Shown here: in pieces, positions 27,223 through 40,100 of the stretch
Numbering within the stretch: position 1 is the stretch's first letter
Layout of the letters: the number at the start of each line of letters is the position of its first letter
Assembly: GCF_965363235.1 (NCBI RefSeq)
Contig: NC_134846.1
Coordinates: 74,870,724 to 74,934,723 of the forward strand
DNA length: 64,000 nt
Direction: 5' to 3'
Source of the DNA: Mytilus galloprovincialis
Taxonomy: Eukaryota; Mollusca; Bivalvia; Mytilida; Mytilidae
Translations under genes and position numbers: made by a program
Notes under the pieces: model-generated
Seen by the model: only the letters and a program-made list of their open reading frames with translations
Database searches by the model: none
Told to the model about the DNA's origin: nothing

Positions 27223-29037
27223 AGCTCACCTGGCCCGAAGGGCCAAGTGAGCTTTTCTCATCACTTGGCGTCCGTCGTCCGTCGTCCGTCGTCGTCCGTC
27301 GTCGTCCGTCGTCGTTAACTTTTACAAAAATCTTCTCCTCTGAAACTACTGGGCCAAATCAAACCAAACTTGGCCACAATCATCATTGGGGTATCTAGTT
27401 TAAAAAATGTGTGGCGTGACCCGGTCAACCAACCAAGATGGCCGCCACGGCTAAAAATAGAACATAGGGGTAAAATGCAGTTTTTGGCTTATAACTCAAA
27501 AACCAAAGCATTTAGAGCAAATCTGACATGGGGTAAAAATGTTTATCAGGTCAAGATCTATCTGCCATGAAATTTTCAGATAAATCGGTCAATCGGTTGT
27601 TGGGTTGCTGCCCCTGAATTGGTAATTTTGAAGAAATTTTGCTGTTTTTGGTTATTATCTTGAATATTATTATAGTTAGAGATAAACTGTAAACAGCAAT
27701 AATGTTCAGCAAAGTAAGATCTACAAATAAGTCAACATGACCAAAATGGTCAGTTGACCCGTTTAGGAGTTATTGCCCTTTATAGTCAATTTTTAACCAT
27801 TTTTCGTTAATTAAAGTAATCTTTTACAAAAATCTTCTCCTCTGAAACTACTTGGCCAAATTAATCCAAACTTGGCCACAATCATCTTTGGGGTATCTAG
27901 TTTAAAAAATGTGTGGCGTGACCTGGTCAACCAACCAAGATGGCCGCCACGGCTAAAAATAGAACAAAGGGGTAAAATGCAGTTTTTGGCTTATAACTCA
28001 AAAACCAAAGCATTTTGAGGAAATCTGACAGGGGATAAAAATGTTTATCAGGTCAAGATCTATCTGCCCTAAAATTTTCAGATGAATCGGTCAATCGGTT
28101 GTTGGGTTGCTGCCCCTGAATTGGTAATTTTGAGGAAATTTTGCTGTTTTTGGTTATTATCTTGAATATTATTATAGATAGAGATAAACTGTAAACAGCA
28201 ATAATGTTCAGCAAAGTAAGATCTACAAATAAGTTAACATGACCAAAATGGTCAGTTGACCCGTTTAGGAGTTATTGCCCTTTATAGTCAATTTTTAACC
28301 ATTTTTCGTAAATTAAAGTAATCTTTTACAAAAATCTTCTCCTCTGAAACTACTTGGCCAAATTAATCCAAACTTGGCCACAATCATCTTTGGGGTATCT
28401 AGTTTAAAAAATGTGTGGCGTGACCTGGTCAACCAACCAAGATGGCCGCCACCGCTAAAAATAGAACATAGGGGTAAAATGCAGTTTTTGGCTTATAACT
28501 CAAAAACCAAAGCATTTTGAGGAAATCTGACAGGGGATAAAAATGTTTATCAGGTCAAGAACTATCTGCCCTGAAATTTTCAGATGAATCGGTCAATCGG
28601 TTGTTGGGTTGCTGCCCCTGAATTGGTAATTTTGAAGAAATTTTGCTGTTTTTGGTTATTATCTTGATTATTATTATAGTTAGAGATAAACTGTAAACAG
28701 CAATAATGTTCAGCAAAGTAAGATCTACAAATAAGTCAACATGACCTAAATGGTCAATTGACCCCTTAAGGAGTTATTGCCCTTTATAGTCAATTTTTAA
28801 CAATTTTCATTAATTTGGTAAATTTATGTAAATTTTTACCAAATATAGTTCTCTGTTACTAATGGGCAAAGTTCATGATAGATATAATTGTAAGAAACAA
28901 AATCGTTCAGTAAAGTAAGAACTTCAAACACATCACCATCACCAAAATACAATTTTGTCATGAATCCATTTGTGTCCTTTGTTTAATATGCACATAGACC
29001 AAGGTGAGCGACACAGGCTCTTTAGAGCCTCTAGTTT
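27222..29037 (+). repeat. Bivalve repeat with three 502 bp tandem units
   Basis: Starts AGCTCACCTGGCCCGAAGGG, followed by a GTCCGTCGTC simple repeat, and ends GGTGAGCGACACAGGCTCTTTAGAGCCTCTAG. The unit beginning TTTACAAAAATCTTCTCCTC recurs at 27321, 27823 and 28325, exactly 502 bases apart, with few differences. A second, inverted copy lies at 56530-57785. Non-coding. Confidence 0.93.
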
Positions 29038-29939
29038 ATATTGGCCCATCTAATCGAAACAAACCACAAAAACAACTAAAAGAACCACTAAGGACACAAA
29101 GTACCGATCTGAGAGTACTTGTAGTTAATGGAAGCTAGTTCAAATAATCAAATTATCATGTATCCAAGACAAACTGTCAATCAGTACACATCCAATGGAT
29201 TTAGTATACATTTTAAGTAAATTTGTGGAAACGAAATTCCTCAATTAATTATTTACCAGTGACGCATAAATTACGTTTAATGAAGTATACACAACACTTC
29301 AGACACGGCAATAGTGAATGAGTTGGGATATATATTATAGATACCGTAATATCGGGTCAAAGAAACGTCACCGTCCGAAAATGGAAAATTAACAATAGGG
29401 AACGAAAATCGGTCCTTTTTGTCGTATTGTGAGTATCGAGTTTTCAGTGTGAATTGAAATATCTTATTCTAGGAAAGGGCAGTTATTGTTGTTTATATCA
29501 TTGTTATAAGTAAGTTCCCTTGGCAAAATTTCGGCATTATATTCAGAAAATTATTGGTTATCTAACAAAAATGTCATCATTGCAACGATATGTGTTGTAG
29601 AATTTATCAATTAAATAAAATAAGACGTATCTTTCCTGAGTTTGTCTAAACGCTGTGATTCGTAACGGTACAGAATAAAAGTCTGCGGAGCCTAATTGGT
29701 ACCCATATGATACATAAAACCAGGAAACAAACTGTGTTACCGAAACGCACATAGACGTTAATCATCACATATCTATCAATTTACCTTAATTTAACTTTTT
29801 CATTACAAAAAAAAAAGCTTTATAAGAGTTGCAGCAAATAAATTTGCAATAATGTTTTTTCAATGGACTATTTAAATAAATAGGAAAATCTGTGTTTATC
29901 ATCTTCATATCGTTTTATAGTATTCTTAAATTTAATTGT

Positions 29940-30425
29940 CCACATGATTATTACTTTTACTGTTCATTCGTTTTTTGGTAATATCCATTTGACGTGGCTC
30001 TGTACCTATACATCCCGTTCTTTCAGCATTTTTGTATTCATGTCTTTCATTTTTGCTAATGTGCTTTGTCTATATGCCTTTTTTGTGCTCCTTTGTTACA
30101 TATTTGTTTGTTTTTATAGTGATTAAGATTATAACAAATTTATTAAAAGTGGGAACACTGCTGTTCCCCTATTTATGTTCACACATCGTTGTCAATATAA
30201 TGGAATTTGATGTGACTGTCATACAAGTGAGAGGTTTACGGCTAGCTATAAAACAGGTTTAATTCACCATTTTCTACATAAGAAAATGCCTTTACCAATT
30301 CAGGAATATTACAGTTGTTATCCATTCATTTGATGTGTTTGAGCTTTTGCCATTTGATTAGACTTTCCTTTTTGAATTTACCTCAGAGTTCAGTATTTTT
30401 GTGATTTTACATTTTTTATAAATAA
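29940..30425 (+). repeat. Dispersed repeat A, long copy
   Basis: Includes the upstream block TAATATCCATTTGACGTGGCTC, also present at 47573, as well as the common 3' part. It ends near TATTTTTGTGATTTTAC. Short open frames here (for example 30032-30262) come from the repeat. Confidence 0.8.
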
Positions 30426-31009
30426 GATTGTAGGCCGGGGAGTATAGAGAGTCGAATAGTCAAAACTGACAACTAAAGTAAAAAGACTATCATAGCACGC
30501 AGTAATTTAATTAATTATTATATAAAACATCTACACTAAAGACATGTTTACACTCTAGAAATGATTAATATCATCATTTACATACTAGTATGCTTTATAA
30601 CAGAAATAAATTACTAATTATGTGGTAAATAAAAAAGGGTGAGGGGAGTAAAACCATTCAAAGACTTGATGTTGAACACTACTAATGTCTTACAATAGGC
30701 CGAGATAAAACGATATTTGACAGATTTTTTTATGCTTTAGTTTGGGTAGCCAATACAAATAGAAATGGTAATATGAGACCTCAAGCTAAGTTGTCGTGTT
30801 GATATGATTGTTAACTGTTCGAATGTCTGTGAAGTACACGAACGACAAGCGAGAGATACCTAAAAGACATTTAGAGAACAAGAGGTAATTGTAACAGGAT
30901 GCTGTTACGAAGTCTCCCAAACAAAGCTCCCATACCTCGCCATTCCTATGGTCCCATCCATTTACAAGTAATCAAGCAGGACGGGGGGTGACCACAAGGG
31001 ACTTTACAT

Positions 31010-31680
31010 ACATTTCATTTGATTTGTTTTATAGTCCCATACAAGAATATATATGGTTTAGGGATGGGGATCTCAACCATTTAAAAGTTTTTCCACCATG
31101 TGGGGATGGGGGTGACCCCCACGGACTCTCCCTATATTTCATTTGATGTGCTTTATTCTTCCATACAAGAAAATATATGGTTAATGGGTGGGGATCTTGA
31201 CCGTTTACAAGTTTTCTAATAAGAGGGGGTGGGGTAACCCCCTAGGGACCTCCCTTTTATTTCATTTTATTTGTTTTATTCTTCCATACAATAATATATA
31301 TGGTTTAGGGGTGGGGATCTTGACCGTTTACAAGTTTTCAAACAAGAGGGGTTGGGGCGACCCCCTTGAGACTTCCCTTTTATTTCATTTCATTCGTTTT
31401 ATTGTCCCCTACAAGAATATATATGGTTTAGGGGTGGGGATCTGGACCGTTTACAAGTTAATAGCACATTCTCAAATTGAACGGGGTGGGGGTAACCCCC
31501 AGGGACTTCCCTTATATTTCATTTGTTTTGTTTTATTGTCCCCTACAAGAATATATATGTTTTAGGGGTGGGGATCTGGACTGTTTACCTGTTTACAAGA
31601 TAATAGCATATTCTCAAATTGAAGGGGTTGGTGATGACCCCCATATGATTTGTTTTATTGTCCTTTGATCATTTCTGAAG
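31010..31680 (+). repeat. Tandem array, 114-134 bp unit, five copies
   Basis: GGGGATCT recurs at 31076, 31190, 31313, 31436 and 31570, each time within GTGGGGATCT..ACCGTTTACAAGTT-type context followed by a G-run, ACCCCC and TTTCATTTGATTTGTTTTAT. A 125-codon open frame at 31188-31565 spans the array and mirrors its repeats, so it is not taken as a gene. Confidence 0.9.
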
Positions 31681-32204
31681 ACTGCGTGTGTCTATCACTT
31701 ACAATTTTTAAGTTATATTCATTTGAAAATTTTAGAAAATAAAATCCCATATGATTCTATAGTAAACCCCTCCCTTCTTTCTGCCCCCAAAATACTAGTA
31801 CCCCTTAATAGACCCCTATATACAAACAAAAGATTGATGGCTCACCTAGACATATTAGTCTAACATTCTATGAAACCCTAAGTAAATCTGAAAAGCGGTT
31901 TTGGAGAAACGCTGCGGACAAGTTCATTTTTAAAGTGGCTGAAGAAGAGGAAGAAGAAGAAGAATAATAAAAATAATAAGAACTGAGCAAAAACAATAAG
32001 TCACCAAACTTTGTTTGGGAGACTTAATGGCATGCAGTCGTCAACAATAAGCAGGTGTATATTCAGTTTTTGTCAAGTTCTTAATCGAGTCTTTAAAATG
32101 TGTTTAAATTCAACAAAACAAATCAAAAGTCTACAAGCAACATCAAATACTCTCTGACTCCATGACTTGGGACAGACACATCTAATCTGTTGCAGGTTAA
32201 ACTT

Positions 32205-32445
32205 ATACTCATCATAGATACCATGCAGGATTAAATTTTGTATATACACCAGACGCCAAAGTTTTGCCAAATACAACTAAGGTAATCTATTCCTGAGGTA
32301 GAAAAGCCTTCAAGTTAGTATTTCAAAAATTCAAAAGTTTTGTAAACAGTTAATTTATAAATATGACCATATCAATGATAATTCATGTCAGCACATAAGC
32401 ACATAAGTGCTGACTACTGGGCTGGTGATAACCTCGGTGAATTGA
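32205..32445 (+). repeat. Dispersed repeat B, internally deleted copy
   Basis: Starts CATAGATACCATGCAGGATT and runs to GACTACTGGGCTGGTGATAAC; the CATCAGTGACGCT block is missing. Compare the full copies at 32490-32808, 35425-35735, 36374-36695 and 42990-43325. Confidence 0.8.
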
Positions 32446-32489
32446 ATCTCCACCAGCAGTGGGATCGACCCAGTGGTTGCAAATAAACC

Positions 32490-32808
32490 CATTATAGATG
32501 CCAGGATTAAATTTTGTATAATCGCCAGACGCTCTTTTCGTCTACAAAAAACTCATCAGTGACGCTCAAATCCAAAAAAGTTAAAAAGAGCCAAATAAAG
32601 TACGAAGTTGAAGAGCATTGATGAGCAAAATTACTAAAAGTTTTGCCATATACAGCTAAGGTAATCTATTCCTGAGATAGAAAAGCCTTAGTATTTCAAA
32701 AATTCAAAAGTATTGTAAACAGTTAATTTATAAATATGACCAAATCAATGATAACTCATGTCAGCACTTTTGTGCTGACTACTGGGCTGGTGATACCCTC
32801 GGGTTATT
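32490..32808 (+). repeat. Dispersed repeat B
   Basis: Blocks in order: GCCAGACGCTC-TTTCGTCTAC, ACTCATCAGTGACGCTC, GTACGAAGTTGAAGAGCATTG, AGCTAAGGTAATCTATTCCTG, TTTGTAAACAGTTAATTTAT, GTCAGCAC..GTGCTGAC hairpin, ACTGGGCTGGTGATACCCTCGG. Non-coding. Confidence 0.9.
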
Positions 32809-33339
32809 AAACTAAATGTCTGTAGTTGGATACATTCTTCCATCATAAATCTCCTCAGTTGTATTCAAAGTTTGTATTGAAATTTAAACTAAAAGTGGAA
32901 GACAATACTTATAGGACAATAAATATCTAAATCGAAGAAAGAACATACAAAAACAATTACAAAAGGACAATTAACAGACCAAAACACTACACAGAAAATT
33001 GAGAACTGTGCGGCAACAACCTCACATAAAACCGAAGGTGATTTCAAGTGATCCTTATTGGTAAGCAGACCCAGTTCCACTATAGTTGCACCCTTCGTGT
33101 TGTTTATGGCAAGTAAACATTTGATGATAAGTGAAATTCGGTTATGTTACAATCGGAGAGGATCTGTGGCACTGATATTCCGTAACGACCAACCGAATCA
33201 TGATGGCGTCCGTAGACGTTCGAAGGATTCAAATCTTCTTTAATATATTGTAAGCAGCAACCTTCTTTCAAAAATCTGGATATGATACGCTAGGAATATT
33301 GGAATATTTTAGCATCTGGGAGATATATACCCTATATTC

Positions 33340-33545
33340 AAACGTTGTTTGAATGTTTTCAATCAACCCTCATTGCAATACGTGGGGTTCATGTTGGCTC
33401 TGTCTTTAGTTTACTTTGTTGTGTTTTGTGTACTGATTGTCTTTTCGTTGTTTTTTTTTTTTGCTCGTTTTTTGTCATAGCTTTGTCAGATTAATTTAAA
33501 CATTTGAGTTTGAATGTTTATTTGGTATCTCTCACCTATCTTTCC
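33340..33545 (+). repeat. Repeat G fragment
   Basis: GGGGTTCATGTTG...GTTTTGTGTACTGATTGTCTTTT...GAGTTTGAATGTTTATTTGGTATCTCTC. The same block order appears at 60640-60850. Non-coding. Confidence 0.55.
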
Positions 33546-34047
33546 CAGATGTCCTTCGCGATACGAAGCATGTTTAACCGTATATATGATATCCTTTATA
33601 TCAAGTTCAATTTATGAAAATAGCCACGAAACTTGGAATGATTCCTCTATTGTGAGATGTCATCACCTACACAGCGAAACGTGAAGTTAAAGGATAATGC
33701 CAATCATTCTTCTTATAAGGGTCATATATGAAGTATTTTCTAGATATCAGAATTACACAAATAAAGCACAGTGGTTCGCATAGAAATAATAATTCACTGT
33801 TAAAAAAAATATCGTTCAAACATAATAAAGGTTACAGATAAAGTATTTCCATCGTTCTTTCATCATAATCGCAAATAGCATTGTTTTATTACAATATCTC
33901 ATAGTTGAGTGAAAGAACTATCCGTTCCGACAGTCTCCAACCCATGATTGCCTCTTTGTTTTTGTTTTTTGTTTTTCAAACTAACTTCGGTTTTACGTCA
34001 AGTAAAAAGGTAAAAAATAAGCAATACAGATATATATCAAAGTAAGG

Positions 34048-34053
34048 TTTAAT
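34048..34053 (-). terminator. Candidate polyadenylation signal ATTAAA of the chitinase gene
   Basis: About 75 bases past the chitinase stop codon. The canonical AATAAA lies further away at 33885-33890. Either could serve; position is the only evidence. Confidence 0.35.
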
Positions 34054-34126
34054 CAATTGTAGTGTATAATATAAAACAAAACAAGTATAAAACGGATCTG
34101 AGACTTTTTTTTTAGTCCTTTTTCTA

Positions 34127-37100
34127 CTACCAAAAAAATGTTGATTCTGATTTTTGAGGAACGTTCAATTGATCTAACATATGTCCTGCTTTCCTTTTCT
34201 CTAATGCAACATTTGACAACCTCTCCTTTCCAAGCCTCTTTTGTTCTGCCATAAATAACATAGCCTCTTGTTTGTCAGTTAGATACTCATCATATTCCCG
34301 TAGCCCATGAATGACAGCAAACATCATAGGATACTTAGTCCCACATGCACCATTAAAATCGTCCATATCTAAAGTCCACACAAATGCACCTCCCAGTCTA
34401 TTACTAATCACTAACTCAGCCTGCAAATACATTTTCTATGGTGTGATATTGGTATAAATTCAAGGATTACATATTGAGAGAAGCGAATATTACTGTCTAA
34501 TTGATGTTTACCCAAATCTTTTTTTTTAAACTTTTTTATGCTGACTAAGGAGCAGGAAACGATTTAACACAAGCATGCACATGCTACCCCTAACATTTCT
34601 CTCAATTTTAGTGCATAACATGTCTAGGCATTAGGTTTTGTTATATGTTTGCATGTCTGATTTGTTAGATCTTTTACATGTCCACATGTTTTGGTTGAAT
34701 TCGTTTGTTCTATGTCTTTCAAGGATTTGAGTTTTTTCCCCTAGTTGCTTCATTATTTTCTGTTTCTCTCGACTTATATGAGTTTTGAATCCTCTCGGGT
34801 GTCCGCATTTTTTTGTAAAACGTATCCGGTGATGATCATGCAACATGTGTTATACACGCAATGAAATTTTACCATTTTGTCCTATAGCCCCGAATAAAGC
34901 ATCCATAATATGATTTCTTGAGAAATATTACCTTTTCTTGAACACTGGAAGGATTATCATAACTTATCCATTCATCTTCATGCACTACGAATGGTACACG
35001 TGCATACATTCGTTCTGACAATCCACCATGTTTTATAAGATGACAGAGCTGATAAGAATAGAAACATTCTGTTATATGCATATACAATAAAGATGTGGTA
35101 TAAAGCTATAGGTCAACTGAGAGCATATACAAGTATTGTTCCTGTTCGGAGACATTGACCCATAACAACATTTGTGTTTTGCATGCATTTGTTTGAATTT
35201 TTGCTTTGATTTTATCTTTTCTGCTCTGGCGATATTTGTATTCTTGTTATTTAACAATATAAAAAATACAATAACAAAAAACCTTGAATAGTACAATAAC
35301 CAACATAAGATTGAACAAGAAATAAAGGCGGCTGATGACTTAAAAAGCAACTCGTGAAAATGTGTTCGCTTTACTACAAATGGCTTACTAAGGTAGCACC
35401 ACATGTTGGTTGAATACTGTATTATCAAAGGTACCAGGATTATAATTTAGTACACCAGACGCGAGTTTCGTCTACATAAGACTCATCAGTGACGCTCATA
35501 TAAAATATTTATCAAGCCAAACAAGTACGAAGTTGAAAAGCATTGAGGATCCAAAATTCCAAAAAGTTGTATCAAATACGGCTAAGGTAATCTATTCCTG
35601 GGATAAGAAAATCCTTAGTTTTTCGATAAATTCAAAGTTTTGTAAACAGGAAATTTATAAAAATGACCACATAATTGATACTCATGTCAACACTGCAGTG
35701 CTAACTTCTGGGCTGGTGATACCATCGGGTACGAAACAAAATAACTTTCGAGAATAGGATTTACAATATAAAAAGATTATTTGTATTTTTCTATCAAAAT
35801 TAAGATACTCTTTATGAATGTTGATTAGAGTTTTATATTTACATTTTTAACTGGATATCCATCTCCATTGTCAGAACCAGGACCGATACCCAATGATCCT
35901 GGAGCAGACAAGTTGCTGTTCTGTAATCTGAAAGACCTTCCAAAAAATGGTATTCCAAGAACGATTTTATGCTTAGGTACACCCTGTGAGATCCAGTTGT
36001 TTAATAAAGAATTCTGAAAATTAATAAACCATTAAAATTATTAATATTTGTTACAATATACAAATAGGTTATGATTGCCAATGAGACAAGTATCAAGCAA
36101 AGTTAAAAAATAAAGTGGATGTAAGCAACTATCAAAAACTATTTTCATGAGCTTTCAATGTTACTGATTATTTTCAAACTTTTTTTGAAAGATATACAGT
36201 GTTGGAGTACGAAAATATATTTTACAAACAAAATAATTTCGTTGTTCATAGTACAAGAACAGAACTAAAAATGATCTTATTCAGATCGGACGTGTCTGCG
36301 CATCTATATACCCTGCATAGCAAATGGACGCCCTTCTTTGGTATACATGTGTTTTATAGCTGGGTAGGAAATAAACTCATCATAGATACCAGGATTAAAA
36401 CTTTATATTTACGCCAGACGCGCGTTTCGTCTACAAAAGACTCATCAGTGACGCTCGAATAAAAAAACGTTTAAAAGGACAAATAGAGTACGAAGTTGAA
36501 GAGCACTGAGGACTAAAAATTCCTTAAAGTTTTGCCAAATACAGCTAAGGCAATCTATTCCTGAGGTAGAAAAGCCTTAGTTTTTCAAAAAGTTTTGTTA
36601 ACAGTTAATTTATAATTATGAACACATCAATGATAACTCAAGTCAACACAGAAGTGCTGACTACTGGACTTGTGATACCCTCGGGGAAATAAATCTCCAC
36701 TCCAAAAGTATAGTGAGTTTTTCTTTTAATTAAATGTTTGTTTAAAAATACAATATGTAATCCATTTAAGTGCGTGGAGTTTGTTGTTTATGCTTTTTCA
36801 CTTCAACTAATTATTTTTGTTAAAATGTAAATATTGCACTTTTTTAAGTATTTTTTTCCTGCTATCACAATAAAAAATCAAAAAAGAAATAGAACAAACC
36901 AAAATATCTATACCTTCAGTGATAACATTAACGGTAGCCTTTTTACTGCACCAGATGCACATTTCGACAAATCGCTTGGCTCTCCAGGGATTCTCGAGGC
37001 CGCAATATTTAAAAATTTAGATATCGAATAAATATGAAAAGAGTATCAAAAGATTATCCAAATTCAGACAAAGAATCAGACCTATACAAGAGGAAATATC

Positions 37101-40100
37101 CCTTAATTTTAGATGATACCTTAAACTATATACAAGAAAATGTCAATCAAACAATATCCGTCTCTTCGTACCAGTATCGAAAATAAGACACAATCATGTA
37201 TAAACTTACTACATTTTTCTCGTTATTTTCTCCAGTCAGTGCACTATGTGGATATATTCTCATTGGATCGTCCCAATGTCCATACAAGTCATACAGTTTC
37301 AGATTTATGAAATCTACTACTCTACAAACACAGAATGAAAATTATCGAATGGGAGAATGAAATGAAGAGCCAATGTTGAGATTCTATAAGTCTCATATAA
37401 AACTAGGTCATAATGTCATAACTGTACCAACGGTTTAATCATTATTGTACTCTCTTTTTTCTTTAGAATAAGTAAAACTTTTTAACAAAGAAAGAAAAAT
37501 AGAAATAGGGTGAACAGAAGAGAAGCATAACTGGTAATTATTAGCATACCAACTAGCCGTTTAAAACTGTCGATAAAGTATATCGTAAAATCTAGATTGG
37601 TTCATTAAAGGGTGACAATAACAATACGTGAATAAAATCATAAATGGAACAGACGACATGGCAAAAAAAAAACACAGAAGAAATTTCATATGATAGTTCT
37701 AGCTCAAATAGTGACACGCTCTGTGTAGAGAATGGTAAGATTCATTGATGATTTTTACAAGGTGAATATTTATCCTCTAAATGTGGATTGTTGAGTGTCT
37801 CTTGTCTTGTCTTAACGTAAAATTCGCAAACCATTTATTTTCTATCCCAAAAACTCGTTTGAACCTGGTGGTTTGAAACAAACACTATATATATTTTTCT
37901 GGACAAAATATTGTCACAAATTACTTGATCATCGAAAATGAATTGTACAAATATAACACTGAACACAAGGTGAGATGAATAGTTTTAATGTCTGTGGGAT
38001 GACCTACTGAGCGAGATGAGAAAGAAAATAAAGTTAAAATTTTCAATAGAATAATTCCATAAATGTAAACTATTTAATCAATGTCGCAATAAAGGAAGCC
38101 TTAACATCGAAATGGCAATGAAGTCAATACAGACAACATTAGCATAAGTGCGGACAAGACAAACCAAATTTGTAGAAGAGCATTTAAATATTTGGTATAA
38201 CCCTTAATTTTCTATACTAACATACAATTTGTCTGTGTACAAACCTTGATATTCTTTTTAGATCATAAGATTTATCAATCATCTGTTGAGTAGGGTCGAC
38301 ACAAACTGATAAAACAAGGGTTTCTTTATTGTCAGGTTCTTCTTCGATCTCAAAATAATGTTGTAATACCTAAATTAATAGAAGGAGAAATTCCTACTAA
38401 TACTTTGAAATATTTATAATACTTGAAAATTTTTGCTCAATTATAACTGGAATTATACTTATATTATCCCAGATTATAATAAGTTGTTCATATTACATAG
38501 ATGTTTTTAATTTCCCCTAAATAAAAGTTACAAGATATATACTTGTTGATGTTGTGAATAGACTTTACATAGTAAAACATATCACATATGCCAGGAAAGT
38601 TAGAAATTGGCGGGAAAAATTCAATGCACTTTTGTTCTAAAATGAATACCTGCACACATTTCCAACGAATATTCTACTTACATTGAACCTTATATCTTAT
38701 CATAAATTTACCTCGTTTCATCAAAAAAAATATAGATGATAGTTACAGCAGATTCCAACGAGTATGAAGCTACAGATACATTCTTTGGTTAGCTTGCTTG
38801 CTAGCTCAACCATGAAATGATTATTACCTTAAAATTGGGAGGAGCATAGCACCAATTCATCATCCAATGAAAACAATCATATCAATGGCCTGTTTATAAT
38901 ATGTATGTTTCATACAAACAGGTTTACCTAAATGTAAACAACTTTGCAAATTAAATTTTATTTCTTATAGTCTTTGATTGAATTAAAAAATTCTTAGTTT
39001 TACAATAAATTAGAAGCGGAGTTACGGTTTATGTTTTGTTCAAAGATGATAATATTTAGTGTTGATTCAATGCTAAACAAATAGAAATTCTATAGAAAAT
39101 CCACAGTATTTCCCCTTGTACTCTCAAATTTGGCAATTTGGTACCTGATAGATGGAGGATTATCGCAAGCAATGATTTCCTTAAAAAAAGTTTATAAATT
39201 TAGATATTAGTTTAAACAATATAAATATGGACCAATTCAAGTAAACCTTCTAGGGTGCGCTCGACTTTCGGGACTTAGCACGATTTTTTAAATTTAATTT
39301 AAAAGGTTGTTTAGGATTTGTTGTAAACTATAATCGCTAGCACATCATAGAAAATCAAGTGAGTAATCTATGCTTAAAATTTTATAACAAAAATATATGT
39401 GGATTTTTTACAAAAATCTTGGTTTATTTGCCACAAAATCCCGTTTAACTTTAAAAATGCAATGCAACTATAAATATTAATGCTTGCTCGAAGTTTTCCC
39501 TTTGTATATGTACAAAATGGCCCATCTCTTAATCATTATCTTTGCTGTTTTTATACTATTGCAGTTTAACAAATTCCTAATTCAAAGGCAACAGAAGGAT
39601 ATTTACGCCGTGATTGTACCATTGTAAAGTACATTCACATAACTGTATTTATAAATGAACTGAGTAATTGATTGAAATAAAATTGGCAAATCAAACACAC
39701 CTACAACATGCTTGTGAATTTGCTTATACTTATCAATAAATTTTAAATTTAGATTAAAACTTATTTTTAAACTGACTTGTAAGACTAGTTTTACAATGTT
39801 TATATTATGTCACTAGTTCTGATTGGTTCTCTGTTTAACTATTGACTCCACCCAAAGGCTTGTGTACCTTACCTAATAATGATTTCATGGTTGAGCTAGC
39901 AAGGAAGCTAACCAAAGAATCTACCTGTAGCTTCATACTCGCTGGAATCTGCTGTAAGTCTTTTTTTTATTTTAATCATCGCCTCTACCCATGGTCCAAA
40001 AATTTGCTACATTTCATTTTTTTTACATATGCAGATGTAGCCTAGTGGTTTATCAGTAAAATACAAATCCCAATTACGTATATTTTGCCTTAAATGTTCA

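Larger units (their letters stand above)
26129..34126. other. Intergenic region, repeats only
   Basis: No host exon was recognised. The region is mostly repeat D (26641-27222), the 502 bp array (27222-29037), repeat A (29940-30425), a G-rich tandem array (31010-31680), two repeat B copies (32205-32808) and repeat-like sequence at 33340-33540. Short open frames within the arrays follow the repeat units and are not genes. Confidence 0.6.

Noticed and set aside
31188..31565. 125-codon plus-strand open frame
   Set aside because: It mirrors the tandem array unit by unit and has no protein features.
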